From contig NZ_CP019437.1 in assembly GCF_001940525.2 (NCBI RefSeq), forward strand, positions 656,501 through 720,500: a DNA stretch of 64,000 nt, given 5' to 3'. The position numbers were made by a program, and so were the translations under genes. Source of the DNA: Thioclava nitratireducens. GTDB lineage: Bacteria > Pseudomonadota > Alphaproteobacteria > Rhodobacterales > Rhodobacteraceae. Of the stretch, positions 7,908 to 17,455 are shown piece by piece (the stretch's first letter is position 1; each line of letters opens with the position of its first letter). Below the pieces are notes generated by a model, which ran no database searches, was not told the DNA's origin, and saw only the letters and a list, made by a program, of their open reading frames with translations.

Positions 7908-9041
7908 TCATTCCTCGTCGACCCGCAGGACCGAGCCTTTCGGCGGCGCGCGCCGGATGTTGCGACGCAGATCCATGACATAGCCAATGATCTCCGCAAC
8001 CGCCTGCCAATGCTCGACCGGCACGGTGTCATCCACTTCGATCGTCGCGTGCAGCGTACGCGCGAGGGGCTTATTCTCGACGATCGGCACCTCGTTCTCG
8101 CGCGCGATCTGCCGGATGCGGGCGGCCACGGCATCGGCCCCCTTGGCGACGCAGACCGGTGCGGCGTCGCTGCCCTGTTCGTATTTCAGCGCCACGGCAT
8201 AATGCGTCGGGTTCGTCACGATCACGCTGGCGGTCGGCACGGCCTGCGCCATGCGCTGGCGGGCGCGCCTGCGTGCGATCTCCGCACGGCGGCCCTTGAT
8301 TTGCGGATCGCCCTCGGTGTCCTTCATCTCGTCGCGGATTTCCTTGAGAGACATGCGCAGTTTGCGCCGCCACTCGAACCGTTTCCAGATGATGTCGCCG
8401 ATGGTGATCGGCACGAGGAACACCATCGCCGCGCTCAGCAGCCATCCGGCCCAATGGGCGGCGTAGCTCGGAATGTTCTCGGGCAGGAAATTCTCGCCCT
8501 GCCAGATCCCGGTGACCGCGCGTTTCGCCACCCACAGCGCGAGCACGCCGATGACGAGAACCTTGGTGATGCTCTTGGCGAACTCGACCAGTGCGCCGGG
8601 CGAGAACATCTTCTTCAGCCCCCCAAGCGGCGAGAGCTTCGACAGTTTCGGCTTCATGCGCTCGGACGAGACCACGGTTTCCCCCTGGATCAACACGCCG
8701 AACAGCGCGGCCAGAAGCATCACGCCGAAGATCGGGGCGGCCCAGCCCGCGATCTCGCCGAAGAGCATGCTGAGGATGTCGCCAATATCGCGCGCGCCTG
8801 CCGACCCTTGGCCAATCTTAACCTGGCCCGCCCCGGCGAAGACCTGACCAAGCGAGGTCATCGCCCGGCCCGCCACCAGTGGCAGGATGAACATCACGAT
8901 CATCAGCAGCGAGAAGACCGACATCATGTTGCCGGTCTCGCGCGAGGAGGGCACGTCGCCTTTCTCGCGCGCCGATTTCAGCCGCTTGTCTGTCGGCTCT
9001 TCGGTCTTGGAGGATTTATCCTGTTCGTCGCCCTCGGCCAC
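7908..9041 (-). CDS. flhB: Flagellar export switch protein FlhB
   Basis: FlhB controls the export substrate switch from hook to filament. The 377-aa protein has the N-terminal TEEPTDKRLKSAREKGDVPSS signature, four membrane helices and the self-cleaving cytoplasmic NPTH motif (VTNPTHYAVALKY). The chosen start is a GTG at 9041 because AAGGAG lies 6 bp upstream, overlapping the fliR stop codon. An in-frame start 90 bp further up would lie inside fliR and add an arginine-rich leader. It is the last gene of the flgB-flhB operon. Confidence 0.95.
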   Translation of the reverse strand: MAEGDEQDKSSKTEEPTDKRLKSAREKGDVPSSRETGNMMSVFSLLMIVMFILPLVAGRAMTSLGQVFAGAGQVKIGQGSAGARDIGDILSMLFGEIAGWAAPIFGVMLLAALFGVLIQGETVVSSERMKPKLSKLSPLGGLKKMFSPGALVEFAKSITKVLVIGVLALWVAKRAVTGIWQGENFLPENIPSYAAHWAGWLLSAAMVFLVPITIGDIIWKRFEWRRKLRMSLKEIRDEMKDTEGDPQIKGRRAEIARRRARQRMAQAVPTASVIVTNPTHYAVALKYEQGSDAAPVCVAKGADAVAARIRQIARENEVPIVENKPLARTLHATIEVDDTVPVEHWQAVAEIIGYVMDLRRNIRRAPPKGSVLRVDEE

Positions 9042-9051
9042 GGCGCGCTCC

Positions 9052-9813
9052 TTAGGGTATGACGAAAGTGCCGAGCCAGTCGGTGAACCGGCCGAGGAAG
9101 ACATGCAGCATGCTGGGCGACGCCGCCGCAAGGATCAGCAGTCCCGACGCGATCAGCGCGGGTGCTGCGACGAAGAAGACAGGCAGCGCGGGCATCATCC
9201 GGTTTGCAAGCCCCATCCCGAGATTGAAGATCAGCCCCATGACGAAGAACGGCGCCGCGATAGCCGCCCCGATATAGAGGCTGGCCGACGCGGCCTTCAC
9301 GATCTGCTTCGCCATGTCGCCCAGCAGCAGGGTGCCCGGCGGAAAGACGTCGTAGGAATAGAGCAACGCGCGGATGATGACGTGATGCGTGTTCGTGACG
9401 AAAATCAGCGCGACGCCCGAGATCAGCAGGAAGCTCGCGATCATCGTGGAGCCTTCGAACGACCCGAGGCTCGGCGCGAAAGCATTGGCGAGACCCGAGA
9501 CCTGCCCGGCCTGATGCCCCGCAAATTGCAGCGCGCTGAACAGCACCCGTGCAGTCAGCCCGATCCAGAGACCCGTCGTCACCTCAAACCCGAGATAGAT
9601 CGCGAAAGTAACGAGATTGTCGGGCTGCATCGGCATCACCGGCGTCGCGGGATAAAGCGCGAGGCTGAACACCACTGCCATCGCCAGACGGCTTCGGGTC
9701 GGCACCTGCATCTCGCCGAAGCCCGGCATGAACATCATAGCGCTGCCCAGCCGGGCGAAGACTATGAGATAGCCGAATAGCTGCGCGTCGAGAAATGTGC
9801 TCAGCCCGCTCAC
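9052..9813 (-). CDS. fliR: Flagellar export gate protein FliR
   Basis: FliR is part of the export gate with FliP and FliQ. The 253-aa membrane protein shows the family features FARLGSAMMFMPGFGEMQVPTR (residues ~19-40), GLWIGLTARVLFSALQFAG and GLANRMMPALPVFF, with about six hydrophobic segments. The start is a GTG 3 bp after the flhA stop with a poor ribosome-binding site, so translation is probably coupled to flhA. It is followed by flhB, whose ribosome-binding site overlaps its stop. Confidence 0.93.
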   Translation of the reverse strand: MSGLSTFLDAQLFGYLIVFARLGSAMMFMPGFGEMQVPTRSRLAMAVVFSLALYPATPVMPMQPDNLVTFAIYLGFEVTTGLWIGLTARVLFSALQFAGHQAGQVSGLANAFAPSLGSFEGSTMIASFLLISGVALIFVTNTHHVIIRALLYSYDVFPPGTLLLGDMAKQIVKAASASLYIGAAIAAPFFVMGLIFNLGMGLANRMMPALPVFFVAAPALIASGLLILAAASPSMLHVFLGRFTDWLGTFVIP

Positions 9814-9816
9814 CCC

Positions 9817-11907
9817 TCAGGCCCCGATCGTCCCGACCGTCTTCATCGCGGCCTTTCGGTGCACCTCGTTATGCGAGATCACCTGAGTCATCGGGCTTAC
9901 GCGTTCGAGCATCGAGCGGACATAGCCGCGCACTTCCGGCGCGACCATCAGCGCGGGCCATTCGTCGCGTGCGGCGTGGCGCTGGATTTCCTGACGCGCC
10001 TCCAGCACGAATTCCTGCACGCGCTGCGGCGACATCAGGAAGGTCCGCTCCTTGCCGTTGATCTTCACCGCTTCGCCGAATTCATGCTCCCACGCACCCG
10101 ACATTGTCAGCACCGGCACGAAGCCCGAACCATCCGCCAGCGCGCGGCAGATCTGGTTCGCAAGGCGGGCGCGGACCCGCTCGGTGATCACGGCAGGGTT
10201 GGTGCTCGACGGCGCGGCCTCGGCCACCGCCTCGATGATGAGCGGCAGATTGCGGATCGAGATACGCTCGGCCAGCAGCGATTGCAGCACCTGCTGCAGC
10301 AGGATTTCCGGGGCGGGGTTGGAGATGTCGCTCGCGAGTTTCTGGTAGTCCCGGTCCAGCTCGGCCAGAAGCTTCTTCACCGCGCCATAGGTGAGCAGTT
10401 CGGACATATGCTCCTTGATGATCTCGGTGAGATGGGTGGTAATCACGCTCTCGGGGTCCACGACCGTATGGCCCTGCTGTTCGGCCTCGGACGCGCGCGC
10501 CGGGTCGATCCAGACCGCGCTCAGCCCGAAGGTGGGCTCCTTGATCCGCTCGCCGGGCAGCTTCACCTGATCGCCGGACGGGTCGATCACCATCACGAGG
10601 TTGGGGCGCAGCTCGCCTTTCGCCGCCTCGACGCCCTGCACGAGGATCGAATAGCTGTTCGTCGGCAGCATCGGGTCGTCCTTGATGCGGACCGAGGGCA
10701 GGACGAAGCCGTAATCCTTCATGAAGAGATTACGCAGGCTTTTGACCTTGCCGGGCAGGGCGGCGTCCATGCTCGAGATCAGCGGCACCAGTCCCGCGCC
10801 GAGGCTGAGGCGCAGCTCGTCGAGCTTGAGTTGCTGCTGCGTCGTCTCGGCCGAGGTCTCTTCCATCTGGGCCGCGCGGGCTTCTGCTGCCGCCTCGTCG
10901 CTGGCGCGCAGCGCGGCCTGCTCCTGCATCACATAGCCCAGCCCGGCGAGCAGCCCGGCCAGCGCGAAAAACACCACGATCGGGAAGCCGGGCAGCAGGC
11001 CGATCCCGCCAAGAAGCACCGCCGCCATGTAGAGCGCCTTCGGGAAGTTCGACAGCTGCCCGAGAACCGCCTCGTTCGCCGCGCCCTCGGTGCCGCCTTT
11101 CGTGACGATCAGGCCCGCTGCCAGCGACACCACCAGCGCCGGAATCTGCGTCACCAACCCGTCGCCAATCGTCAGAACGGTGTAGTTGCCCGCCGCCTGA
11201 GAGACGCTCAGCCCGTGCTGGACGACGCCGATCAGAATCCCGCCGACGACATTGATCAGCGTGATGATTATCCCGGCCACCGCGTCGCCGCGCACGAATT
11301 TCGACGCACCGTCCATCGCGCCGAAGAAGCCACTCTCGTCCTCCAGCTCCTTGCGGCGGCGCTTGGCCTCCACCTCGTCGATCAGTCCTGCGCCCAGATC
11401 GGCGTCGATCGCCATCTGCTTGCCCGGCATCGCATCGAGCGAGAAGCGCGCGGAAACCTCGGCGATCCGGGTCGAGCCCTTGGTGATGACGACGAAGTTG
11501 ATCACCACGAGGATCGCGAAGATCACGATACCGATCACGAAATCCCCGCCCACGATGAAGCGCGAGAACCCCTCGATGACGCCGCCCGCCGCGCCGGGGC
11601 CGGTATGGCCCTGGCTGAGAATGAGCCGCGTCGAGGAGATGTTGAGCGACAGCCGCAGCATCGTCACCACGAGCAGCAGTGTCGGGAAGGAGTTGAACTC
11701 CAGCGGCTTCGGGATCCACAGCGCCACCATCAGGATCAGCACCGAGACCGACAGCGAGATCGCGAGACCGAAATCCAGAATGATCGGCGGAAGGGGAACG
11801 AACAGCATCCCGAGGATCAGCGTCACGCCGATCGCGAAGCCGATATCGCGGTTCTTGATGCCGAGCCCCACGAGGTTCTGGCCGAGACTGGTTTGTTTTT
11901 GGCTCAT
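9817..11907 (-). CDS. flhA: Flagellar export apparatus protein FlhA
   Basis: FlhA is the proton-driven export channel component whose cytoplasmic domain receives substrates and chaperones. The 696-aa protein has eight predicted membrane helices in the first 330 residues with the conserved FHIPEP-like segment (LEFNSFPTLLLVVTMLRLSL) and TKGSTRIAEVSARFSLDAMPGKQMAIDADL. A large cytoplasmic domain follows, ending with VSPMTQVISHNEV. It begins 7 bp after the lytic transglycosylase gene and ends 3 bp before fliR. Confidence 0.96.
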   Translation of the reverse strand: MSQKQTSLGQNLVGLGIKNRDIGFAIGVTLILGMLFVPLPPIILDFGLAISLSVSVLILMVALWIPKPLEFNSFPTLLLVVTMLRLSLNISSTRLILSQGHTGPGAAGGVIEGFSRFIVGGDFVIGIVIFAILVVINFVVITKGSTRIAEVSARFSLDAMPGKQMAIDADLGAGLIDEVEAKRRRKELEDESGFFGAMDGASKFVRGDAVAGIIITLINVVGGILIGVVQHGLSVSQAAGNYTVLTIGDGLVTQIPALVVSLAAGLIVTKGGTEGAANEAVLGQLSNFPKALYMAAVLLGGIGLLPGFPIVVFFALAGLLAGLGYVMQEQAALRASDEAAAEARAAQMEETSAETTQQQLKLDELRLSLGAGLVPLISSMDAALPGKVKSLRNLFMKDYGFVLPSVRIKDDPMLPTNSYSILVQGVEAAKGELRPNLVMVIDPSGDQVKLPGERIKEPTFGLSAVWIDPARASEAEQQGHTVVDPESVITTHLTEIIKEHMSELLTYGAVKKLLAELDRDYQKLASDISNPAPEILLQQVLQSLLAERISIRNLPLIIEAVAEAAPSSTNPAVITERVRARLANQICRALADGSGFVPVLTMSGAWEHEFGEAVKINGKERTFLMSPQRVQEFVLEARQEIQRHAARDEWPALMVAPEVRGYVRSMLERVSPMTQVISHNEVHRKAAMKTVGTIGA

Positions 11908-11914
11908 TGCGCGC

Positions 11915-12724
11915 TCAATTCGTTCGCGTGAAATTGGGAAGCACGGGTTGCAGGTCGTTCGTCGAATAGATCGAAAGCCGCATGTCCTGATCCGCCGTCA
12001 GATCGGCCGACCAGAAGACGGGCAGTTTGCGGCGCGTGGGGCGTGGCGAGGCGGTCATGGTGGGCGCGTCCACGGAGGCGGCGCCTGCGAGTCGGACGAA
12101 ATAGTCGCCCCGTTTCTGCGCCACCGCGAGATTGCGCCTGAGCGCGGTCAGATAGGTCTGGCGCGCCTCCGGGGTGAAGGAGTGATACGAGCCTGCGGCG
12201 AGCCACCAATCCCCCGTCCGCCGATGCAGATCGACCAGAAACCGCGCCGCGTAATCCACATTCGCCGCCGGATCGAAGGACTGGGCCAGCGAGTCAAACG
12301 CGTCCGGATGCCATTTGCGGTTCACCTGCATGCAGCCCGTATCGATCGAGGTGACGCCAGCTGCTTGCTTCTGGTGGACCCAAGCCATCGCCGCTTCGCG
12401 GCTGTCGAACACGCGCCCTTCGCCCGCGGCATTCACGCTCCACGGCCAGACGGTCAAGCGACCTTCATTGCGAAACCCCGCCTCCTGCAGCCCGATCGCG
12501 AGCAGCAGGTTGTCGGGGATGCCGTAGCGGTCCTGCGCCGCGAAAATCTGGCGCAGGCATTGCTGGTCATTGCCGAACTTGGAGGGGACGACTGTGGTTG
12601 CCTCGGGCACGGGGCGGCTGGAGGTGTAGAACCCCGCCCAGCCCTCTGCCCGCGCGGGGCCTGTCGCGGCGAAGCTCGCGATTGCAAGCGCCGCCAAGGC
12701 GCGAAACCACCCCGCCCGCGCCAT
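11915..12724 (-). CDS. sltF: Flagellar lytic transglycosylase, SltF-like
   Basis: This enzyme is predicted to open the peptidoglycan for the flagellar rod. The 269-aa product has a signal peptide (cleavage near ARAEG, residue ~27), an SLT domain with NLLLAIGLQEAGFR (catalytic glutamate at the position of ESG in other families) and the GCMQVNRKWH motif, and a long C-terminal extension of about 80 residues. Its start overlaps the fliQ stop, and it lies between fliQ and flhA. In Rhodobacter sphaeroides the SltF enzyme interacts with the rod system. Equivalence is inferred from family and position. Confidence 0.85.
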   Translation of the reverse strand: MARAGWFRALAALAIASFAATGPARAEGWAGFYTSSRPVPEATTVVPSKFGNDQQCLRQIFAAQDRYGIPDNLLLAIGLQEAGFRNEGRLTVWPWSVNAAGEGRVFDSREAAMAWVHQKQAAGVTSIDTGCMQVNRKWHPDAFDSLAQSFDPAANVDYAARFLVDLHRRTGDWWLAAGSYHSFTPEARQTYLTALRRNLAVAQKRGDYFVRLAGAASVDAPTMTASPRPTRRKLPVFWSADLTADQDMRLSIYSTNDLQPVLPNFTRTN

Positions 12725-12993
12725 CAGGTGGGCCCGTTCATGATGAGATCGAAGACGGTATCCGACAGGTGCGAGAGCGTCGCGTAGATGAAGGGCAGGG
12801 CGAGCACGAGGCCCACGAAGATCGCGACGATCTTCGGCACGAAGGTCAGCGTCATCTCCTGCACCTGCGTCAGTGCCTGGAAGATCGCGATGCCAAGGCC
12901 GACAAGCAGCGCGAGCGCGAGGATCGGGCCGGCCCCGAGCAGGATCGTCCAGATCGTGTCCGACATGATCGCATAGACATCGGCTTCTTCCAT
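12724..12993 (-). CDS. fliQ: Flagellar export gate protein FliQ
   Basis: FliQ is the small two-helix export gate subunit. The 89-aa product has two hydrophobic helices (about residues 17-37 and 52-72) and the family stretch VGLGIAIFQALTQVQEMTLTF. Its length is typical. It lies 16 bp downstream of fliE and its stop overlaps the start of the transglycosylase gene. Confidence 0.94.
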   Translation of the reverse strand: MEEADVYAIMSDTIWTILLGAGPILALALLVGLGIAIFQALTQVQEMTLTFVPKIVAIFVGLVLALPFIYATLSHLSDTVFDLIMNGPT

Positions 12994-13009
12994 GACGCCC
13001 CCGCCTGTC

Positions 13010-13330
13010 TCAGATCGGCATCCGCATGATTTCCTGGTAGGCCTCGACCAGCTTGTCGCGCATCGCCACGGTGACCTTCACGGTGGATTCCAGCGCCATC
13101 GTCGCTTCGACGACCTGCTGCGTGCTGGCCTGTCCCGTCAGACCCGCCTGCGCGGTGGTATCGGCCGCACGCATGGTCTGGACCGCGTCTTCGGCGGCGC
13201 TCTTGAGCATGTCGCCGAAGCTTTGTCCCGCGGATTTGGCCTCCTGCGCGGAGGCAGGACCGCCGTTCAGGTTGCGCGAGGCGCCATAGGCGCCCCGGAT
13301 CGCTGCGTTGGAGAGGACTGGATCGCTCAT
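13010..13330 (-). CDS. fliE: Flagellar hook-basal body junction protein FliE
   Basis: FliE joins the MS ring to the rod. The 106-aa product has a low-complexity N-terminal half and the conserved C-terminal helix region: SFGDMLKSAAEDAVQTMRAAD and TMALESTVKVTVAMRDKLVEAYQEIMRMPI. It lies 7 bp downstream of flgC in the flgB-flgC-fliE order that is conserved in many bacteria. Confidence 0.93.
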   Translation of the reverse strand: MSDPVLSNAAIRGAYGASRNLNGGPASAQEAKSAGQSFGDMLKSAAEDAVQTMRAADTTAQAGLTGQASTQQVVEATMALESTVKVTVAMRDKLVEAYQEIMRMPI

Positions 13331-13337
13331 GCGTCAC

Positions 13338-13754
13338 CTATTTCAGAAGGTCGATCATCTCGCGGCGCATCTGGCGACCGGTCTCGAGCATGTTCAGGTT
13401 GGCCTCGTAGCTTCGCGCCGCTTCGCGCATGTTGCTCATCTCGATGATCGGGTTGACGTTCGGCAGTTTCACGAAACCCTCGGCATTCGCCGCCGGATGA
13501 GCCGGGTCGTATTTCAACACGAAATCAGAGGTGTCGCGACCGACTTCGGTGACATCGACCATCGAGGCGCCTGTCGCGTCATCGACCATTTCGCCGAAGG
13601 AGATGGTCTTGCGGCGATAGGGATCCGCGCCCGGCGTCGAGCCGGTCGAATCCGCGTTGGCCACGTTTTCCGAGACGACCTTCAGTCGCTCGCCCTGCGC
13701 GCGCAGCCCGCTTGCCGCGATCGCACCGATTGATTTCAGAGGGTCCATGCTCAT
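13338..13754 (-). CDS. flgC: Flagellar rod protein FlgC
   Basis: FlgC is a proximal rod subunit. The 138-aa product carries the N-terminal rod motif (ASGLRAQGERLKVVSENVANADST) and the C-terminal rod helix (PIIEMSNMREAARSYEANLNM). It is exported through the type III system and has no signal peptide. It lies 15 bp downstream of flgB and 7 bp upstream of fliE. Confidence 0.94.
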   Translation of the reverse strand: MSMDPLKSIGAIAASGLRAQGERLKVVSENVANADSTGSTPGADPYRRKTISFGEMVDDATGASMVDVTEVGRDTSDFVLKYDPAHPAANAEGFVKLPNVNPIIEMSNMREAARSYEANLNMLETGRQMRREMIDLLK

Positions 13755-13769
13755 AGTCTGCTCCGCACG

Positions 13770-14162
13770 TTACTCTTTGCCGCTGGCGGCGTTGATAAGC
13801 TGGTAGGCCTTTCGATAGAGGTTCGCCGCCAACCGATATTGGTCCGCATTCTCGCTCGCGATCACGGATTGCTGCTCCAGCGCCACGTCGTTGCCGTCGA
13901 GACTGCTGTCCCATGCGCCGCTGGCATTCACCGTCTCGACGGTGGTTTCGTGCGACAGGCCGCCGGTTGCGCGCGCCGCGTCGCTCTTCTCGAGGAAGCT
14001 CTGGAAGTCGGTGACGTCCCGCGCGCGGTAATTCGGCGTGTCGGCATTGGCGATGTTCTCGGCCAGCACCTTCTGGCGGGCCGCAAGCCACTGCATCCGA
14101 TCCGAGGCGAGGTTAAAAAAGGATATCGTATCAAGTTTCACGTTGGATCGCTCCGTTTTCAT
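13770..14162 (-). CDS. flgB: Flagellar rod protein FlgB
   Basis: FlgB is a proximal rod subunit. The 130-aa product has the rod signature RQKVLAENIANADTPNYRARD and the C-terminal helix NADQYRLAANLYRKAYQLI. It is the first gene of the leftward operon flgB-flgC-fliE-fliQ-sltF-flhA-fliR-flhB and diverges from fliI with about 44 bp between the chosen starts. Confidence 0.93.
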   Translation of the reverse strand: MKTERSNVKLDTISFFNLASDRMQWLAARQKVLAENIANADTPNYRARDVTDFQSFLEKSDAARATGGLSHETTVETVNASGAWDSSLDGNDVALEQQSVIASENADQYRLAANLYRKAYQLINAASGKE

Positions 14163-14206
14163 GGATAGTATACTGGTGTGAGAATGGATTGGTAGGGTTT
14201 ATACTT
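14163..14206. promoter_or_regulatory. Short divergent control region flgB/fliI
   Basis: Only about 44 bp separate the two divergent starts. They contain the palindrome AGTATACT (14167-14174) and the 10-mer TTTATACTTG (14198-14207), which recurs exactly upstream of motA. TATACT elements sit so close to both start codons that a standard promoter plus leader hardly fits. Promoters may extend into either coding region, or the transcripts may be nearly leaderless. Confidence 0.4.
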
Positions 14207-15577
14207 GTGAATACGATTTTTTCTTCCTTGAATTATGCGGTTGACGAGGCCGATGAGGCAAGAATTGTCGGTCATGTCCATTCGGTCACGGGCCTGTCGC
14301 TGACTGTCGTCGGGCTCGAACGCGCGATGGGAATCGGCCAGCGCTGCATCGTGCACGGGCGGCGCGGTCCGGTTCTCGCCGAGGCGGTCGGTTTGAACGA
14401 GGCTGGAACCCGCGTTCTGCCGTTCGGCAGCTGGGATGGCGTCTCGGTGGGGGATCGGGTCGAACTCGACCAGCACGGCGATCTGATCCACCCCGATGAA
14501 AGCTGGATCGGTCAGGTCGTGGATGCGCTGGGCCGGCCCGTGCGCAGCGGCACTGGCTGGACCCCGGGGGAGATGGCGCGCGACCTCAAGGCCGCCCCGC
14601 CGCGCGCCTTCGACCGAAAGCGGGTCGGCGCGAAGCTCGAGACGCAAATCAAAGTATTCGACATCTTTACCCCGATCTGCCGTGGCCAGCGCATGGGTGT
14701 CTTCGCGGGCTCCGGCGTCGGGAAATCGACATTGATGGCGATGCTCGCGCGCAATACCGATACGGATGTGATCGTGATCGGGCTGGTGGGCGAGCGTGGC
14801 CGGGAGGTGCAGGACTTCATCCAGAACGACCTCGGCCCAGAGGGGATGGCGCGCGCGGTGGTCGTGGTGGCGACGGGTGATGAGCCACCTCTGCTGCGTC
14901 GTCAGGCGGCCTGGACCGCGACGGCGGTGGCCGAGCATTTCCGCGATCAGGGCAAGCAGGTGCTGCTGCTGATCGATTCCGTTACCCGCTTCGCGATGGC
15001 GCAGCGGGAGATCGGCCTCTCCGGGGGCGAGCCGCCGACGACCCGGGGCTACCCGCCCACCGTATTCGCGGAACTGCCGCATCTGCTGGAACGGGCGGGA
15101 CCCGGCGTCGAAGGGACGGGCGATATCACCGGGCTCTACACGGTGTTGGTGGACGGCGACGACATGAACGAGCCCATTGCCGATACCGTGCGCGGGATCG
15201 TGGACGGGCATATCGTGCTCGACCGCCACATCGCCGAACAGGACCGCTATCCGGCGGTGAATGTGCAGAAAAGCATCTCGCGGATGCTGCCCGACTGCCA
15301 CACCGACGCCGAGTATCGGATCATGCAGGCAGCACGGCGTGCGCTGGGGAAATATGCCGATATGGAAGATCTGATCCGGGTGGGCGCTTACCGTCCCGGC
15401 GCCGATCCCGACACAGATGCGGCGATCCGCTTCCACCAAAGCGCGACGGTTTTCCTGTCGCAGCGGAAATCGGAGCAGCTTGGATCGATGCGGGCCTTCG
15501 CGGAAACCTACAGGCTGCTACTGGAAGCGGGTTTCGACGTGCCGCTTCCCGAAGAGGTAGATGGCGAGGGCGCGTAA
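14207..15577 (+). CDS. fliI: Flagellar export ATPase FliI
   Basis: FliI hydrolyses ATP at the export gate. From the GTG at 14207 the product is 456 aa, with the Walker A motif AGSGVGKST (about residues 167-175), GERGREVQDFI, the Walker B region VLLLIDSVTRFAMAQREIGL, and EPPTTRGYPPTVF. The family F1-ATPase fold is clear. A TTG at 14189 in frame would add six residues but has no better ribosome-binding site, so the start is uncertain. It diverges from flgB and converges on the TPR-glycosyltransferase gene 21 bp downstream. Confidence 0.93.
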   Translation: MNTIFSSLNYAVDEADEARIVGHVHSVTGLSLTVVGLERAMGIGQRCIVHGRRGPVLAEAVGLNEAGTRVLPFGSWDGVSVGDRVELDQHGDLIHPDESWIGQVVDALGRPVRSGTGWTPGEMARDLKAAPPRAFDRKRVGAKLETQIKVFDIFTPICRGQRMGVFAGSGVGKSTLMAMLARNTDTDVIVIGLVGERGREVQDFIQNDLGPEGMARAVVVVATGDEPPLLRRQAAWTATAVAEHFRDQGKQVLLLIDSVTRFAMAQREIGLSGGEPPTTRGYPPTVFAELPHLLERAGPGVEGTGDITGLYTVLVDGDDMNEPIADTVRGIVDGHIVLDRHIAEQDRYPAVNVQKSISRMLPDCHTDAEYRIMQAARRALGKYADMEDLIRVGAYRPGADPDTDAAIRFHQSATVFLSQRKSEQLGSMRAFAETYRLLLEAGFDVPLPEEVDGEGA

Positions 15578-15598
15578 GCCCGCGGTCCCGAGCGCCCC

Positions 15599-17455
15599 TT
15601 AAAGCGCGGCGATTTCCGACAGTGGGCCGCTCCAGTCGCCGAGCTGCGCCTGGCGATGAAGTTGCAGGTTTCCATACCAACGATCCGGGCTTCCTTGACG
15701 GCCCCAATACCACATGCACGCCGCCCCTTTCGGGATCAGCACATGGGTGTCGGGATGCCCCAGCGCACCGCAGAGATGGGCGGTGGTGTTGTCGATGCTC
15801 ACCACCCGATCGAGCGCCATGATCTGCGCGGCGAACCCGTCGAGATCGGCGAACTGGTCGATTGCGGCATCGTGGAAAAGCGTCAGGTCAGGACGGCTGC
15901 GGGCGGCTTGCGCCAGCTCCGCCTCGCGGTCGCCATATTGCAGGTTCACCACCAAGGCACCTTCGGGCAGGGCCCTCAGCATCGTTTCGAGCGCGAGCGA
16001 GCGATGCGCTCCGGTGATCGCGTCGCTGCTGTGCCATGCGACGCCGACGATCGGTCGCCCCTGCGCCATCTCACGATAGCGGGCCCGGGTCATCTCGACC
16101 TGCACCGGATCGGCGTTCAGATACCCGCCAAGCGGTCGCGCCGCGAGCGCCTCGACGCTGAGATAGCGCACGAGGTCACCGACGAAGATCATTTCCTCCG
16201 GAGCGACGCCCATCTTGTCGACCTCGGTGGTCTCCGCGAAGGCGATCCCAAGGCCGGAACGCTCGATCAAGGGCTTCATCCGGGCCTCGCCGACGAAGGT
16301 CACCTTTGCGCCGGCGGGCAGGGGAGCGCGCCCGATGATGGGCAGCAGCGCAAGCTGGTCGCCGATCCCCTGCTCGTCGACGAGAAAGAGGCGATCGCGG
16401 GTGGCGAGCCGCTCGGGATCGGAATTTTCATAGGGAATGCGGCGGCGGTTCGCGTCGGGCTGGCGGCCTGCGTAATAGGGGGCTCCCGCCGCGAAATCGC
16501 CTTCGCCCATCAGGAAGGTGCCGTAGGCGCGCCGCACCCAGAGCCCGCCCCCGTCAACGAGGTGAAGGGCTTCGCGAAACGCGATCCGCGCCGCGCGAAA
16601 GTCTTCCCGGTCGAGGTGGCAATTGCCGGAAAATCCCAAAACCCGCTGGAACTGCGCGGGATCTTCGAAGCGATGCGAGAGGGTTTCGAGGGCGCGCTCG
16701 GTCTCGCCGCACGCACGTAGAGCCGCCATCCGAAGGGTTACGATTTCGTCGCGATGCGCGGGGGGCAGATCGGCCTCGGCCAGCAAGGCATCGGCGCCGA
16801 CGATGAGGCCCCTGTAGTTCTGGCGGAAGAGTTTCGCCTTGAGCAAGCCGATGCGGTGCGCGATCGGCGCCGGCGAAAGTCGCGCGGCTTCCTCGTAGGC
16901 GGGCGCGGCTTCGGCATTGCTTTCGCCTGTGGCGAAGGCGTCGGCCGTGATGAACCAGATCTCGGCCGTCTTCATGCGCTCAGCCATCTTGCGCAGATTT
17001 CGTCCGGCCGTGGTCGACCGGTCGAGCCGCCCCATCAGATCGGCATAGAGGCGGGCCATCGGAACGTCTTCGCTGCCACGCTCGATTGCCTGCGCAAACA
17101 GATCGATGGCCGCGAAGATGTCGGCCTTCAGAACACGCGCCTTACCCAGCCCTGCAAGCCCCATCGGATCGGTGGGCGCGATCAGCAGGGCGCGTTCGAA
17201 GAACTTCGTTGCGGCTTCGGCCTCGCGGCGGTCGAGCGCCACGGTGCCCAGCACGAGCCACGGGTGACGGTTCGCCGGATGCGCCTGGCTGACCTCATGC
17301 GCCAGCCGCGCCGCGTGCGGGCCGTCAGCCGCAGCGAGCGCCTCATAGGCTTCGTGCATCGTCAGCGCCGCTGCGCTGTCCGCGATACCGTAATACTTCG
17401 CGGCTTTCGCGGCCCGGGCGCGCCGGTCCTTGCGTGAGAGGGTGGTCTGGGTCAT
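15599..17455 (-). CDS. TPR protein with C-terminal GT-B (family 9-like) glycosyltransferase domain
   Basis: The 618-aa product has an N-terminal helical part with TPR repeats (about residues 30-330, for example ALAAADGPHAARLAHEV and AATKFFERALLIAPTDPMGL). Its C-terminal half resembles ADP-heptose/OGT-like GT-B enzymes: RLFLVDEQGIGDQLALLP, PIVGVAWHSSDAI, VVSIDNTTAHLCGALG and a terminal WYWGRQGSPDRWYGNLQ. No signal peptide is seen, so it is cytoplasmic. It overlaps the GT2-FkbM gene by four bases (ATGA) and is the last gene of a three-gene cassette between fliI and motA. The location suggests modification of a flagellar or surface component, but the acceptor and sugar are unknown. Confidence 0.75.
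   Translation of the reverse strand: MTQTTLSRKDRRARAAKAAKYYGIADSAAALTMHEAYEALAAADGPHAARLAHEVSQAHPANRHPWLVLGTVALDRREAEAATKFFERALLIAPTDPMGLAGLGKARVLKADIFAAIDLFAQAIERGSEDVPMARLYADLMGRLDRSTTAGRNLRKMAERMKTAEIWFITADAFATGESNAEAAPAYEEAARLSPAPIAHRIGLLKAKLFRQNYRGLIVGADALLAEADLPPAHRDEIVTLRMAALRACGETERALETLSHRFEDPAQFQRVLGFSGNCHLDREDFRAARIAFREALHLVDGGGLWVRRAYGTFLMGEGDFAAGAPYYAGRQPDANRRRIPYENSDPERLATRDRLFLVDEQGIGDQLALLPIIGRAPLPAGAKVTFVGEARMKPLIERSGLGIAFAETTEVDKMGVAPEEMIFVGDLVRYLSVEALAARPLGGYLNADPVQVEMTRARYREMAQGRPIVGVAWHSSDAITGAHRSLALETMLRALPEGALVVNLQYGDREAELAQAARSRPDLTLFHDAAIDQFADLDGFAAQIMALDRVVSIDNTTAHLCGALGHPDTHVLIPKGAACMWYWGRQGSPDRWYGNLQLHRQAQLGDWSGPLSEIAAL

Noticed and set aside
9859..11931. A 690-codon open frame antisense to flhA
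   Set aside because: The opposite strand encodes a complete FlhA, and this frame has the His/Arg/Asp-rich composition of a codon shadow.
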